Positions 38,246-46,505 of a stretch of DNA of 64,000 nucleotides are shown here, one piece after another. The position numbers and the translations under genes are program-made. The notes beneath the pieces were generated by a model. It did not search any database and had not been told where the DNA came from. It saw nothing but the letters and a program-made list of their open reading frames with translations. The stretch is from Psychrobacter cibarius (GTDB taxonomy: Bacteria > Pseudomonadota > Gammaproteobacteria > Pseudomonadales > Moraxellaceae). The first letter of the stretch is position 1; every line of letters begins with the position of its first letter. The stretch is taken from positions 95,797 through 159,796 of the forward strand of contig NZ_JABASQ010000005.1 of assembly GCF_016107535.1 (NCBI RefSeq). The letters are read 5' to 3'.

Positions 38246-38545
38246 TCAACGATCATAACAAGAGACAAACTCTCTAATCGCCCAGCCCCAACGCCTGTAT
38301 TCGCCCTTGTAATAGCCTTCTAAATATACCCATGGACGATTTTTATTATCATAAGTAGTATCTGTGACATACACCTCGCGATCATTACGCAGCTTATTAA
38401 TAATCTTGCCATTAGGCTCGTCGCGAATGTTTAGTGGAGTACCCGTCGGATCTGTTACTTTGCAAACTCTCTCGGCATGCGCGGCATTTATCCCAACAGT
38501 CGTGACCAAAACAGATACAGCAATGGTATAAGCCAAACGTTTCAT
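38246..38545 (-). CDS. Exported SH3b-like domain protein
   Basis: 99 residues with a clear signal peptide (KRLAYTIAVSVLVTTVGINAAHA-E). The mature part is one bacterial SH3-type unit: TPLNIRDEPNGKIINKLRNDREVYVTD, WVYLEGYYKGEYRRWGWAIREFVSC. The L-N-I/V-R-x-x-P-x-G core is the family hallmark. Two cysteines (VCKV and VSCYD) bracket the domain and could form a disulfide. Such domains bind peptides or peptidoglycan, but the role here is unknown. AAGGA precedes the ATG. Confidence 0.8.
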   Translation of the reverse strand: MKRLAYTIAVSVLVTTVGINAAHAERVCKVTDPTGTPLNIRDEPNGKIINKLRNDREVYVTDTTYDNKNRPWVYLEGYYKGEYRRWGWAIREFVSCYDR

Positions 38546-38829
38546 CTCAAATCCTTATTATCAACAAATGTCTTACTAATCTCTGATATCTTATCAGAGT
38601 TCACATTGCGGTATCTGCGATTTTATAAGATATTTACGTTTTATTGATTTCGATAAAGACTGAAGCCATAACCTACTTTATAGTTTTTAATATCATTATT
38701 TATTGAATGATTTATTCTATTGCCAACCCGTAAGATCCTCGCTACCATCAATCCTATAAGGATTTTATAGAATGTATAAATACTTTATAACGTACAAATT
38801 TTTAGGCTTAACACAAGGACGTTTTAACC

Positions 38830-39483
38830 ATGTTCGGGATTGAGAACTATCTAGGGTTTATCATGGCAGCTATTTTGTTAAACCTGACCCCAGGCACGGA
38901 CAGCATGTACATCATTACCCGTAGTATTTCGCAGGGGCAAACGGCAGGGTTTTATTCTGTTTTGGGTATTACTTCAGGCATTTTGGTGCATACGCTATTG
39001 GCTTCGCTAGGATTGTCCGTGTTGCTGGCTAACTCCCCTACGGCATTTATGCTCGTAAAATATATTGGTGCCAGCTATTTGTGCTATCTAGGCGTCAAAA
39101 TGCTCATAAGTAAACAACAGCCTTTGATAGCCGCGAGTTTGCAGGATGACGAGAAGCCAAAGCCCGTTCAGCCTTTAGATCACTGGCAAATATATAAGCA
39201 AGGTGTACTCACCAATACCTTTAATCCAAAAGTCGCATTATTCTTTTTGGCGTTCTTCCCTCAATTTATCGATGCCAGTTATGCTTATAGTATGGTGTCG
39301 TTCGTCATTTTAGGACTGACCTTTGCTGTCACTGGCTTTATATGGTGCTTGTGCTTAGCATTATTGGCATCAAAATTCAGTGAAAACCTGAGAAAAAACC
39401 CCTCTATCGAAGCCATTTTAAACAAGATAAGCGGTGTGGTATTTATTGGCTTGGGAATTAGGCTGTTGACTGAGAAAGGTTGA
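38830..39483 (+). CDS. LysE-family amino-acid exporter (RhtB-like)
   Basis: A 217-residue membrane protein with six hydrophobic segments and the family N-terminus LNLTPGTDSMYIITRSISQGQTAGFYSVLGITSG, plus NTFNPKVALFFLAFFPQFID. LysE/RhtB proteins export amino acids such as lysine, homoserine, threonine or leucine; the substrate is not determinable here. AAGGA lies upstream of the ATG. A second, broken LysE gene is at 57990-58409. Confidence 0.9.
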   Translation: MFGIENYLGFIMAAILLNLTPGTDSMYIITRSISQGQTAGFYSVLGITSGILVHTLLASLGLSVLLANSPTAFMLVKYIGASYLCYLGVKMLISKQQPLIAASLQDDEKPKPVQPLDHWQIYKQGVLTNTFNPKVALFFLAFFPQFIDASYAYSMVSFVILGLTFAVTGFIWCLCLALLASKFSENLRKNPSIEAILNKISGVVFIGLGIRLLTEKG

Positions 39484-39515
39484 AACCATTGGAATAAATA
39501 GCAGAGGAAATAATA

Positions 39516-39974
39516 ATGAACGATGATACTAAGCAAAAAATCACTTTATTACTTGAAGAGTTAATTAATACTCCATGCTCAGAGTCAAGGCAAGTAGCAA
39601 TAAAGCGTGAACTAGACAAACTGTCTCCTGACCCATTTTGGAGTGACTATATATTCTGGAGTGATGAATATGTAAACGAAGACTTAAGTATCAATTATGA
39701 GAAATTTTTTGATAAAATTTCTGAGTATCCAAATTCTCATGAGTATAAAACAAAGAGTCGCATTTTAGAGTTGGCACAAAAACTTGTTATGAGAGATTTC
39801 TCTGAAAGTAGTGAAGTTGATATCGTAAATGAAATCAATGAATTGTCTCCTGATATCAGTTGGACGAATTATCTTTTTGTCGATAAGACCTGCTTAAACA
39901 ATGACGGCAGTATCAATAAAGAAGCATTCTTAAATAAAATATTTAAGGAGAGCTGGAATGAAAACTTTAGATAG
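39516..39974 (+). CDS. Hypothetical protein made of two tandem homologous units
   Basis: 152 residues, no recognised family, acidic, no signal peptide. It consists of two copies of about 65 residues. Unit 1 (about 8-68) has LLEELI..SESRQVAIKRELDKLSPDPFWSDYIFW...SINYEKFFDKI. Unit 2 (about 83-146) has ILELAQKL..SESSEVDIVNEINELSPDISWTNYLFV...SINKEAFLNKI. Shared anchors are SES, LSPD, W-x-x-Y-[IL]-F, the SIN triplet and F-[FL]-[DN]-KI. AGAGGA precedes the ATG. It follows the LysE gene closely (33 bp). AT-rich codon use relative to its neighbours may indicate transfer. Confidence 0.7.
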   Translation: MNDDTKQKITLLLEELINTPCSESRQVAIKRELDKLSPDPFWSDYIFWSDEYVNEDLSINYEKFFDKISEYPNSHEYKTKSRILELAQKLVMRDFSESSEVDIVNEINELSPDISWTNYLFVDKTCLNNDGSINKEAFLNKIFKESWNENFR

Positions 39975-40023
39975 TTCATGGGAATAGATTTGCAGATACG
40001 TGCTTCCCTTTTCCCAGATAATA

Positions 40024-40066
40024 AAAAAGCCCTATCCCCTACTTTAACTGGAATTGGGCTTTTTAT
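40024..40066. terminator. Bidirectional terminator between the 152-residue gene and acnA
   Basis: AAAAAAGCCC (from 40024) pairs with GGGCTTTTT (40056-40064) around a loose loop of about 20 bases with partial inner pairing. It sits between convergent genes. Confidence 0.75.
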
Positions 40067-40087
40067 CATACTAAGCTCAATTGACCG

Positions 40088-42886
40088 TTACGCTGCGTTT
40101 TTACTCTCAGCAGCCAATTGACGTAGCACATAGTGCAACACGCCACCATGACGCACGTACTCGCGCTCTTTTGGCGTTTGTAGCATAACATTGACATCAA
40201 AGCTCTCAGACGAACCATCGGCACGTGTGGCCGTGACTTTGGCGGTCTTGCTCTCGCCATTATCTAGACCTGTAATGCTAAGCACTTCAGAGCCGTCTAG
40301 ATTATAAGTTTCTGCATTTTCACCATCTTTAAAGGTTAATGGTAGTACACCCATACCGACGAGGTTGGAGCGGTGAATACGTTCGAACGAGCTGGTCAAT
40401 ACTGCTTTTACGCCAAGCAAAATCGTCCCTTTCGCTGCCCAGTCACGGCTAGAGCCAGAACCATATTCTGCGCCGCCAAGTACCACGAGCGGACGCTTGT
40501 CTTCTTTATACTTCATTGCCGCATCATAGATGGCCATTTCTTCGCCGTCTTGTAGAGTGGCGCTATCGCCGTTGAAGTAATAAGTATAGCCGCCCTCTTT
40601 GCCAGCCATCATGGTATTTTTGATACGGATATTGGCGAAAGTACCACGCGTCATGACCGCATCATTACCACGGCGTGAGCCATAGCTATTGAAGTCGGCT
40701 TGCATCACACCGCGCGCTTGCAAGTACTTACCTGCTGGCGAATCTGGATCGATATTACCGGCTGGTGAGATATGGTCAGTGGTGATTGAATCACCGAACA
40801 ACCCTAAGATGCGTGCGCCTTCGATATCAGGAATACCTTCTGACTCCATGGTCATACCATCAAAGAACGGCGGGTTTTTGATATAAGTAGACGCTTCGCT
40901 CCACGGATACAACTGGCTATCGGCTGAGCTAATAGCGTTCCATGCGGCACTACCGTCAAACACTTCGCCGTAATTTTTGCGGAACATATCCGCATCGATA
41001 TTATTGGCAATCAGCTCATTGATCTCATCTGACGTTGGCCAAATATCTTTCAAGAAGACATCTTTGCCATCTTGATCTTGTCCTAAAGGCTGCGTCGTTA
41101 AATCAATATCGACCGTACCTGCCAGCGCATAAGCGACAACGAGTGGTGGTGATGCTAAGTAGCTCGCTTTTACATGTGAGTGAATACGACCTTCAAAGTT
41201 ACGGTTACCTGACAACACGGCAGCAGCGACTAAGTCTTTTTCTTCGATACCTTTTTCAATCGACTCTAAGAGCGGCCCTGAGTTACCAATGCAAGTGGTA
41301 CAACCATAACCCACTAAATAGAAGCCTGTTTTTTCAAGCTCGTCCATTAACTTAGATTTTTCAAGATAATCGGTGACGACTTTCGAACCGGGTGCCAATG
41401 AAGTTTTGACCCAAGGCTTGGCTTTTAGACCTTTTGCAGCGGCTTTTTTCGCCACTAATCCCGCGCCAATCATCACCGCAGGGTTGGAGGTATTGGTACA
41501 TGAGGTAATCGCTGCGATAACAACAGAACCATCACGCAATTTATGGCTCTTATCATCGATATTGACGTCAGAGAAAACATTAGGCTTAGCATAGAGTCTA
41601 TCCGCTTGCTCTTGCTCGCCGCCTTCTTCATCAAAGCGTACCTTGCCTTCGACTTCTGATTTGCGGTCTTTAGTCATTTTCTCGAGCGTTTCGCCAAATT
41701 TTTCGTGCATATCAGATAGATTGATACGCTGCTGTGGCAAGTTCGGACCGGCAAGTGCAGGCTGTACCGATGATAAATCGAGCTCTAACTTACTTGAATA
41801 AGTCGCTGCTGGCGTATCAGCATCGTGCCATAAACCTTGCGCCTTAGCATACTTTTCGACCAACTCAATCTGACTTTCTTCACGACCTGATAGACGCAAA
41901 TAATCAATCGCCATTTGGTCAATCGGGAAAATACCACAGGTTGCGCCATATTCTGGTGACATATTGGCAATCGTCGCACGATCTGCCAGTGGCATACTGT
42001 GTAAGCCTTCGCCATAAAACTCAACGAATTTACCAACCACACCATGCGCACGTAGCATTTCAACCACACGCAATACCAAATCTGTCGCGGTAACGCCTTC
42101 AGTGAGTTTACCTTTTAGCTCAAAGCCAACCACTTGTGGAATCAGCATTGATGACGGTTGACCGAGCATTGCCGCTTCCGCTTCAATACCGCCGACACCC
42201 CAACCAAGCACGCCAATACCATTAATCATCGTCGTGTGACTATCAGTACCAAATACCGTATCAGGATAAGCCGTCAGCTCACTTTTACCATCAACATTGA
42301 CATCAGCAGCCATTACAACACGAGCTAAGTATTCAAGGTTAACCTGATGCACAATACCCGTCGCTGGTGGTACGACCACAAAATTTTTAAACGCATTACG
42401 ACCCCAATGCAGGAATTCATAACGTTCATTGTTACGTTTAAATTCAATTTTTTCGTTCAAGTCTAGTGCATCTTCTCGACCATAAGCATCAACCTGTACG
42501 GAGTGGTCAACCACCAATTCACTTGGGATAAAGGGGTTAATTTGCTCAGCACGACCGCCCAGCTCAACCACGGCATCACGCATCGCTGCCAAATCGACAA
42601 CTGACGGTACACCCGTAAAATCTTGCAAGACCACACGGGCTGGCATAAAGGCGATCTCTTTTGACGCTTCTGCACCTGCATCCCAGTTAGCAACCGCTTC
42701 GATATGGTTTTTGCCGACAGATTGACCATCATCTTCATTACGTAATAGGTTTTCTAAGACGATTTTCATGCAAAATGGCAATTTGCTGATGTGCTCAAAA
42801 GTTTCGGTCAGCTTTGGCAAACTGTAATAGGCATGTTCCTTGCCCGCGACCGAAATGGTGTCTTTTACATTAAAAATATCACTCAT
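40088..42886 (-). CDS. acnA: Aconitate hydratase A
   Basis: Interconverts citrate and isocitrate in the TCA cycle using a [4Fe-4S] cluster. The 932-residue protein belongs to the AcnA/IRP1 branch: it starts with a KDTISV block, has GTDSHTTMINGIGVLGWGVGG, the cluster cysteines in AITSCTNTSNP and GYGCTTCIGNSGP, the swivel-domain QADFNSYGSRRGND and GAEYGSGSSRDWAAKG. AAGGAAG precedes the ATG. It is a single gene with its own terminator, divergent from the ydjM-like gene. Confidence 0.97.
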   Translation of the reverse strand: MSDIFNVKDTISVAGKEHAYYSLPKLTETFEHISKLPFCMKIVLENLLRNEDDGQSVGKNHIEAVANWDAGAEASKEIAFMPARVVLQDFTGVPSVVDLAAMRDAVVELGGRAEQINPFIPSELVVDHSVQVDAYGREDALDLNEKIEFKRNNERYEFLHWGRNAFKNFVVVPPATGIVHQVNLEYLARVVMAADVNVDGKSELTAYPDTVFGTDSHTTMINGIGVLGWGVGGIEAEAAMLGQPSSMLIPQVVGFELKGKLTEGVTATDLVLRVVEMLRAHGVVGKFVEFYGEGLHSMPLADRATIANMSPEYGATCGIFPIDQMAIDYLRLSGREESQIELVEKYAKAQGLWHDADTPAATYSSKLELDLSSVQPALAGPNLPQQRINLSDMHEKFGETLEKMTKDRKSEVEGKVRFDEEGGEQEQADRLYAKPNVFSDVNIDDKSHKLRDGSVVIAAITSCTNTSNPAVMIGAGLVAKKAAAKGLKAKPWVKTSLAPGSKVVTDYLEKSKLMDELEKTGFYLVGYGCTTCIGNSGPLLESIEKGIEEKDLVAAAVLSGNRNFEGRIHSHVKASYLASPPLVVAYALAGTVDIDLTTQPLGQDQDGKDVFLKDIWPTSDEINELIANNIDADMFRKNYGEVFDGSAAWNAISSADSQLYPWSEASTYIKNPPFFDGMTMESEGIPDIEGARILGLFGDSITTDHISPAGNIDPDSPAGKYLQARGVMQADFNSYGSRRGNDAVMTRGTFANIRIKNTMMAGKEGGYTYYFNGDSATLQDGEEMAIYDAAMKYKEDKRPLVVLGGAEYGSGSSRDWAAKGTILLGVKAVLTSSFERIHRSNLVGMGVLPLTFKDGENAETYNLDGSEVLSITGLDNGESKTAKVTATRADGSSESFDVNVMLQTPKEREYVRHGGVLHYVLRQLAAESKNAA

Positions 42887-43346
42887 GGTAGCTTCCTTAT
42901 CATTGTTATAGATCCTAAGCCCAAACGGTTATAGGTTTATGCTGAGGATTGGTGGCTAGATAGATGATTGTACGAGTTGTATTCAAAATCATTATTATTT
43001 GACACAGTAGAATATAAAGTTGAGTTAACAAAATAGCTAAGTGACTCTTTAGGACTTAACAATAACGCTCTTTTACCATAACAAAACGGCGGCGCTTTGT
43101 TAACGTCTAGACGTTGTCAAATCGTGGCATAATCGTAAACGTAACAAGGGGTTAACGTTCTATTATTAAGTATCAATATATTTTCCAAAGAAATATTAGA
43201 ATCAAAGGTAATGGGTAAACCAGTCGCGGCATACGATCCTTATCTGTTAGACGTTTGGCTGCTCTATGCTATTATGGTGCGCTTTTTTACCGCTAGGCAA
43301 ACGCCTCAAAACAATCGTTTCGCGCGCTACTTATTGATGAGTTTTT
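42887..43346. other. Intergenic region, 460 bp, between divergent acnA and ydjM-like gene
   Basis: No gene is evident. The region holds a perfect 14-bp palindrome at 43102-43115 and must carry the promoters of both genes, but no good -35/-10 pair is seen. Confidence 0.5.
43102..43115. repeat. Perfect palindrome AACGTCTAGACGTT
   Basis: A 14-bp uninterrupted palindrome about 215 bp from the acnA start and 230 bp from the ydjM-like start. It does not match the LexA, Fur or IscR consensus. A possible regulator site. Confidence 0.45.
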
Positions 43347-44063
43347 ATGGCAAATTTTAACACCCACCTGAATGTTGCATTCATGGTCAGTGGTACACTC
43401 AGTTTGACGGTTTATAAAGCGGGATTGATTGATGATTCGGGGTTTTTAGTTTGCGTGGCGCTCGGCACTATCGGTGGGCTGCTGCCTGATTTGGATTCTG
43501 ATAACTCCACACCGATTAAGCTTGGGTTTAATATTACTTCGTTTATTTTTGCCTTTGGTTTGGTCATGCATTGGCGCAGTGAGCTGAGTTTGCTCGCCCT
43601 GATTGCATTATGGCTGGCAGGCTACGGCTTTATGCGTTATGTGGTTTTCTCTATTTTTACCAACATGACCGTGCATCGCGGCGTGATTCACTCCGTGCCT
43701 TATATGGCAATTTTGGGTTTGGGACTGACCTATTTAAGCTACTACGTCTTGCACCTTCCACTGACGGCAAGCTGGTTTTACGGTTTATTTTTATTCGGTG
43801 GCGCGCTAGTGCATTTGACGTTGGACGAGCTATATAGTGTTAACTTATCGAATATGAAAATGAAGCGCTCATCAGGTACAGCGATGAAGTTTTATCAGCC
43901 TAAAGATAAGTGGTGGTATTTATTACTATATACACTGCTCGCCATGTTGGTCTATTTTGCCCCGCCGTTTGATGCGTTTTGGCAGCAGCTGCGTGACCCA
44001 GCACCATGGGCACAGCTAAAAGTTGGCATATTGCCAGAACTGATAAAAAGCATGCTGCGATAA
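43347..44063 (+). CDS. YdjM-like inner-membrane metal-dependent hydrolase (PF04307 type)
   Basis: 238 residues with about six membrane segments and the conserved polar motifs of the family: FNTHLNVAF near the start, GLLPDLDSD, VHRGVIHSV and LVHLTLDELYSVN. The histidines and aspartates are thought to form a metal site within the membrane. In E. coli ydjM is LexA-controlled; no LexA box was recognised here. Cellular role unknown. The ATG at 43347 is preceded by a weak site. Confidence 0.85.
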   Translation: MANFNTHLNVAFMVSGTLSLTVYKAGLIDDSGFLVCVALGTIGGLLPDLDSDNSTPIKLGFNITSFIFAFGLVMHWRSELSLLALIALWLAGYGFMRYVVFSIFTNMTVHRGVIHSVPYMAILGLGLTYLSYYVLHLPLTASWFYGLFLFGGALVHLTLDELYSVNLSNMKMKRSSGTAMKFYQPKDKWWYLLLYTLLAMLVYFAPPFDAFWQQLRDPAPWAQLKVGILPELIKSMLR

Positions 44064-44108
44064 AGATACGGTAAAGCAGTAAAACCCAAGCAAAAATGAG
44101 AATAAAAC

Positions 44109-44699
44109 ATGCAACCTAATCTACACGTTTGCCCTTGCCAAATTCATCCATCATCAAGCGCTATCAGCTCACCACTACTTTATAAAGATTGCTGTCAGCC
44201 TTATCATGAGGCTGTTTATAATGATACTCTTTATAATGATGAAGTTGGCAAAGCAGAGGGTATAAAAGCTGAGACAGCCGAACGTCTTATGCGGTCGCGT
44301 TATAGCGCCTTTGTCTTGGTTATTCCGGAATATATCGTCAAGACTACGCTACCTGCACAGCAAGACTTGCTAGATATAGAAGCGATTGAATCGTGGGCAA
44401 AAGAGACAAATTGGGCAGGATTAGAAATCGTCGCGCATACGCTAAAACTTGGTAAAAGGCACGCACAAGTTGAGTTCAAGGCTTATTTCAAGCCAACTAA
44501 TAATACAAGTAATCTAGAAGAGAAAGTGCAGGCGCATCATGAATTGTCTGCCTTTGTGAAGGTGACAGACAAAATCAATAATGATGCACACTGCTACTTT
44601 TTAGATCCGACTGTTTCAATGTCTGTGACGCAAAAGCAGCCGTGTATTTGTGGGTCTGGTGAGAAGTTTAAGCGGTGTTGTGGGGGTTATTTGAGTTAA
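44109..44699 (+). CDS. YchJ-like protein (UPF0225) with SEC-C motifs at both ends
   Basis: 196 residues. The N-terminus has a SEC-C-like cysteine set (CPCQIHP, then DCCQPYHE), and the C-terminus a classic SEC-C motif (QPCICGSGEKFKRCCGGY) that binds zinc as in SecA. Between them lies the YchJ fold: AERLMRSRYSAFVLVIPEYIVKT and WAKETNWAGLEIV. The insert between the first two cysteine pairs is longer than usual. The function of the family is not established. A decayed copy of the last 50 bases lies beyond the next gene. Confidence 0.88.
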   Translation: MQPNLHVCPCQIHPSSSAISSPLLYKDCCQPYHEAVYNDTLYNDEVGKAEGIKAETAERLMRSRYSAFVLVIPEYIVKTTLPAQQDLLDIEAIESWAKETNWAGLEIVAHTLKLGKRHAQVEFKAYFKPTNNTSNLEEKVQAHHELSAFVKVTDKINNDAHCYFLDPTVSMSVTQKQPCICGSGEKFKRCCGGYLS

Positions 44700-44752
44700 T
44701 ACTATTGCCATAAATTTCATCATATATTTTAAAAACAATGTAGATAAACCAA

Positions 44753-45121
44753 TCAGTCTTTGTACGGAACGTAATTATCAAACTCCCAATGAAAATACTC
44801 TGATAAATCGGTTGATACTTCGCTTGGATTTTGATTGTTACCCTTATCTTTAATTAAAGATTTAATGAAGTCTAACAAAATCTGCTTATCAAAACACTTC
44901 ATCACAAAAACCCCTTTTTTTCGAAAGTAAATTTCATAATCTTCAATGACTATTTCATCGCAGCTAGAGTCATAGTCATTAGTAATATAGAAGTAGAAAT
45001 TATCACCTCCTTTCTCATCGCCTAACGTGAGATTAACATTTAAATCAAAATAATCACCACCACGAAACTCAAACCCATCAAAACTTTGATGATCTTCAAA
45101 TGATATATATTGAATTGACAT
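44753..45121 (-). CDS. Imm8-like immunity protein
   Basis: 122 residues, acidic, no signal peptide. An FDLNVNLTLGDEKGGDNFYFYITND strand pair, a central KKGVFVMKCFDKQILLDFIKSLIK helix and the terminal HWEFDNY match my memory of the Imm8 family, whose members neutralise toxins of polymorphic toxin systems. No toxin gene is adjacent, so it would be an orphan. The ATG at 45121 has GAGGA upstream. Codon use is strongly AT-rich compared with neighbours, and the gene sits between ychJ and a broken ychJ-like fragment, both signs of acquisition. An unrelated function is possible. Confidence 0.55.
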   Translation of the reverse strand: MSIQYISFEDHQSFDGFEFRGGDYFDLNVNLTLGDEKGGDNFYFYITNDYDSSCDEIVIEDYEIYFRKKGVFVMKCFDKQILLDFIKSLIKDKGNNQNPSEVSTDLSEYFHWEFDNYVPYKD

Positions 45122-45180
45122 CACTTAATAGTCCTCATTTTTCAAACTAGAACATGAAATCTTATAGACAAATATCAATA

Positions 45181-45240
45181 AAAAGCAGCCTTGTATTTGC
45201 GGTTCAGATCAAAGGTTTGGTTTAAGCACTGTTTTGAAGA
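45181..45240 (+). pseudogene. Decayed fragment of a SEC-C motif (ychJ-like 3' end)
   Basis: AAAAGCAGCC-T-TGTATTTG here matches AAAAGCAGCC-G-TGTATTTG at 44632-44650 in ychJ. The likeness continues through GG-TC and TTTAAGC-TGTT-TG with a 6-base insertion. Translated, it reads KQPCICGS, the start of a SEC-C motif, then loses the frame. It has no start codon and no remaining gene body. Confidence 0.65.
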
Positions 45241-45246
45241 GTACTT

Positions 45247-46143
45247 TTAAATACTCGCCCCAACCGACCTTGCTACCGCAATCCCTTCCTCAATCGTCAA
45301 AAACTTGCGCTGGCTTGGGCTGTCTTTATAGATGACATCCCCGTCTTGGAATATCAGACATTCATTGACGGCTAATTGCTGCCATTTTTCATTTTCAGTC
45401 AATGGTACAGTCACCAGAATCGTCACTTTATCGGTATCTGTGGTCACATCCCCAAAGTTAATGGCCAAATCATCATCTGCCAATTTTGCTTCGCCAAACG
45501 GCGCTTGACGCGTGAGATAAAACAATAAACTCCCCGCATAAGCCAATTGCCAACTGCCATTCGATATCAAGCAATTAAACAAGCCATTGGCGGATAAATA
45601 ACGACATTGGGTGGTCAAAAAGTTAAACAGCGTTTGGTCATCAGGGCGAGTTTTAAAGCTGCTTTTTAGGCGATTAACAAGGTAGCAAAACGCCATTTCA
45701 GAATCAGTTGAACCAACTGGCTGGCAATGTGAGGCGTTGCCGTTGTCTTGCAAGCGCTGACAGCGTTTGATAAATTCGCTATTCATTTGCCCATTGTGCG
45801 CAAATACCCATTGTTCGCCCCACACTTCACGGACAAAAGGATGGGTGTTCGCCAAGCAATTTTGCCCTTGGGTCGCTTTACGGATATGAGCAATGACGTT
45901 CATGGCTTTAATCGGATAATTATTGACCAAATCAGCAACGGGTGATAAATGACTTGGTTTATTATCATGGAAAAGACGCAAACCAGTTGAAGCATTCTCT
46001 GAGTCGCACTCACTACGCTCAAAAAACGCAATGCCAAAGCCATCTTCATGACTATCGGTCATGCCACCGCGGCGACGAAACCCTGCAAAGCTAAAACCAA
46101 TATCGGTTGGGGTATTACAGTTCATTCCTAAGAGTTGACACAT
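45247..46143 (-). CDS. Class II glutamine amidotransferase (YafJ-like)
   Basis: 298 residues. The catalytic Cys-2 follows the initiator Met (MCQLLGMNCN), then FRRRGGMTDSHEDGFGIAFFE, AHIRKATQG and FAHNGQMN, which form the Ntn-type glutaminase site. YafJ-like proteins have only the glutaminase domain, and their acceptor is not known. The upstream DUF2007-like gene ends at the base next to this start, indicating an operon. Confidence 0.9.
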   Translation of the reverse strand: MCQLLGMNCNTPTDIGFSFAGFRRRGGMTDSHEDGFGIAFFERSECDSENASTGLRLFHDNKPSHLSPVADLVNNYPIKAMNVIAHIRKATQGQNCLANTHPFVREVWGEQWVFAHNGQMNSEFIKRCQRLQDNGNASHCQPVGSTDSEMAFCYLVNRLKSSFKTRPDDQTLFNFLTTQCRYLSANGLFNCLISNGSWQLAYAGSLLFYLTRQAPFGEAKLADDDLAINFGDVTTDTDKVTILVTVPLTENEKWQQLAVNECLIFQDGDVIYKDSPSQRKFLTIEEGIAVARSVGASI

Positions 46144-46455
46144 TTATACTTCACCGCCGTTATTGTCGTCTTGTGCAGGATTGAAAGTAGGGTTAATTTT
46201 GGCTGCTGACGTTTCATCAAACACCTCATAAGGCGTTGCCCCATCGGTGTCAATATTTGCCAAAATACGCTGTGCATGCGCCAAATCAGTATCCTGTACC
46301 CACAGCACAATCCCAGAATTCATACCCGGCATTGCGCTCAGCGGTTGCAGAGACACCGTAATACCATTGTTACGCAGCAGATTGGCATGCAGTTCACCCT
46401 GCATATTGGTGTCGTAGCGTGCCAGTTTGTGCCAGTTATCAACTTGATCGGTCAT
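46144..46455 (-). CDS. DUF2007-like protein
   Basis: 103 residues. WHKLARYDTNMQGELHANLLRNNGITVSL followed by IVLWVQDTDLAHAQRILANID is the pattern of DUF2007 domains (a ferredoxin-like fold, sometimes called putative signal-transducing proteins). The C-terminal 35 residues are polar and probably disordered. AAGGAATTT precedes the ATG. Immediately upstream of, and co-transcribed with, the glutamine amidotransferase gene. Confidence 0.75.
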   Translation of the reverse strand: MTDQVDNWHKLARYDTNMQGELHANLLRNNGITVSLQPLSAMPGMNSGIVLWVQDTDLAHAQRILANIDTDGATPYEVFDETSAAKINPTFNPAQDDNNGGEV

Positions 46456-46505
46456 GATAAATTCCTTTTAGATATTTATAAATATAACTCGTTGCTATTA
46501 TTCTA

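Noticed and set aside
42961..43030. Fur-box-like AT-rich sequence upstream of acnA
   Set aside because: AATAATAATGATTTT shares only part of the Fur consensus and lacks the symmetric second half.
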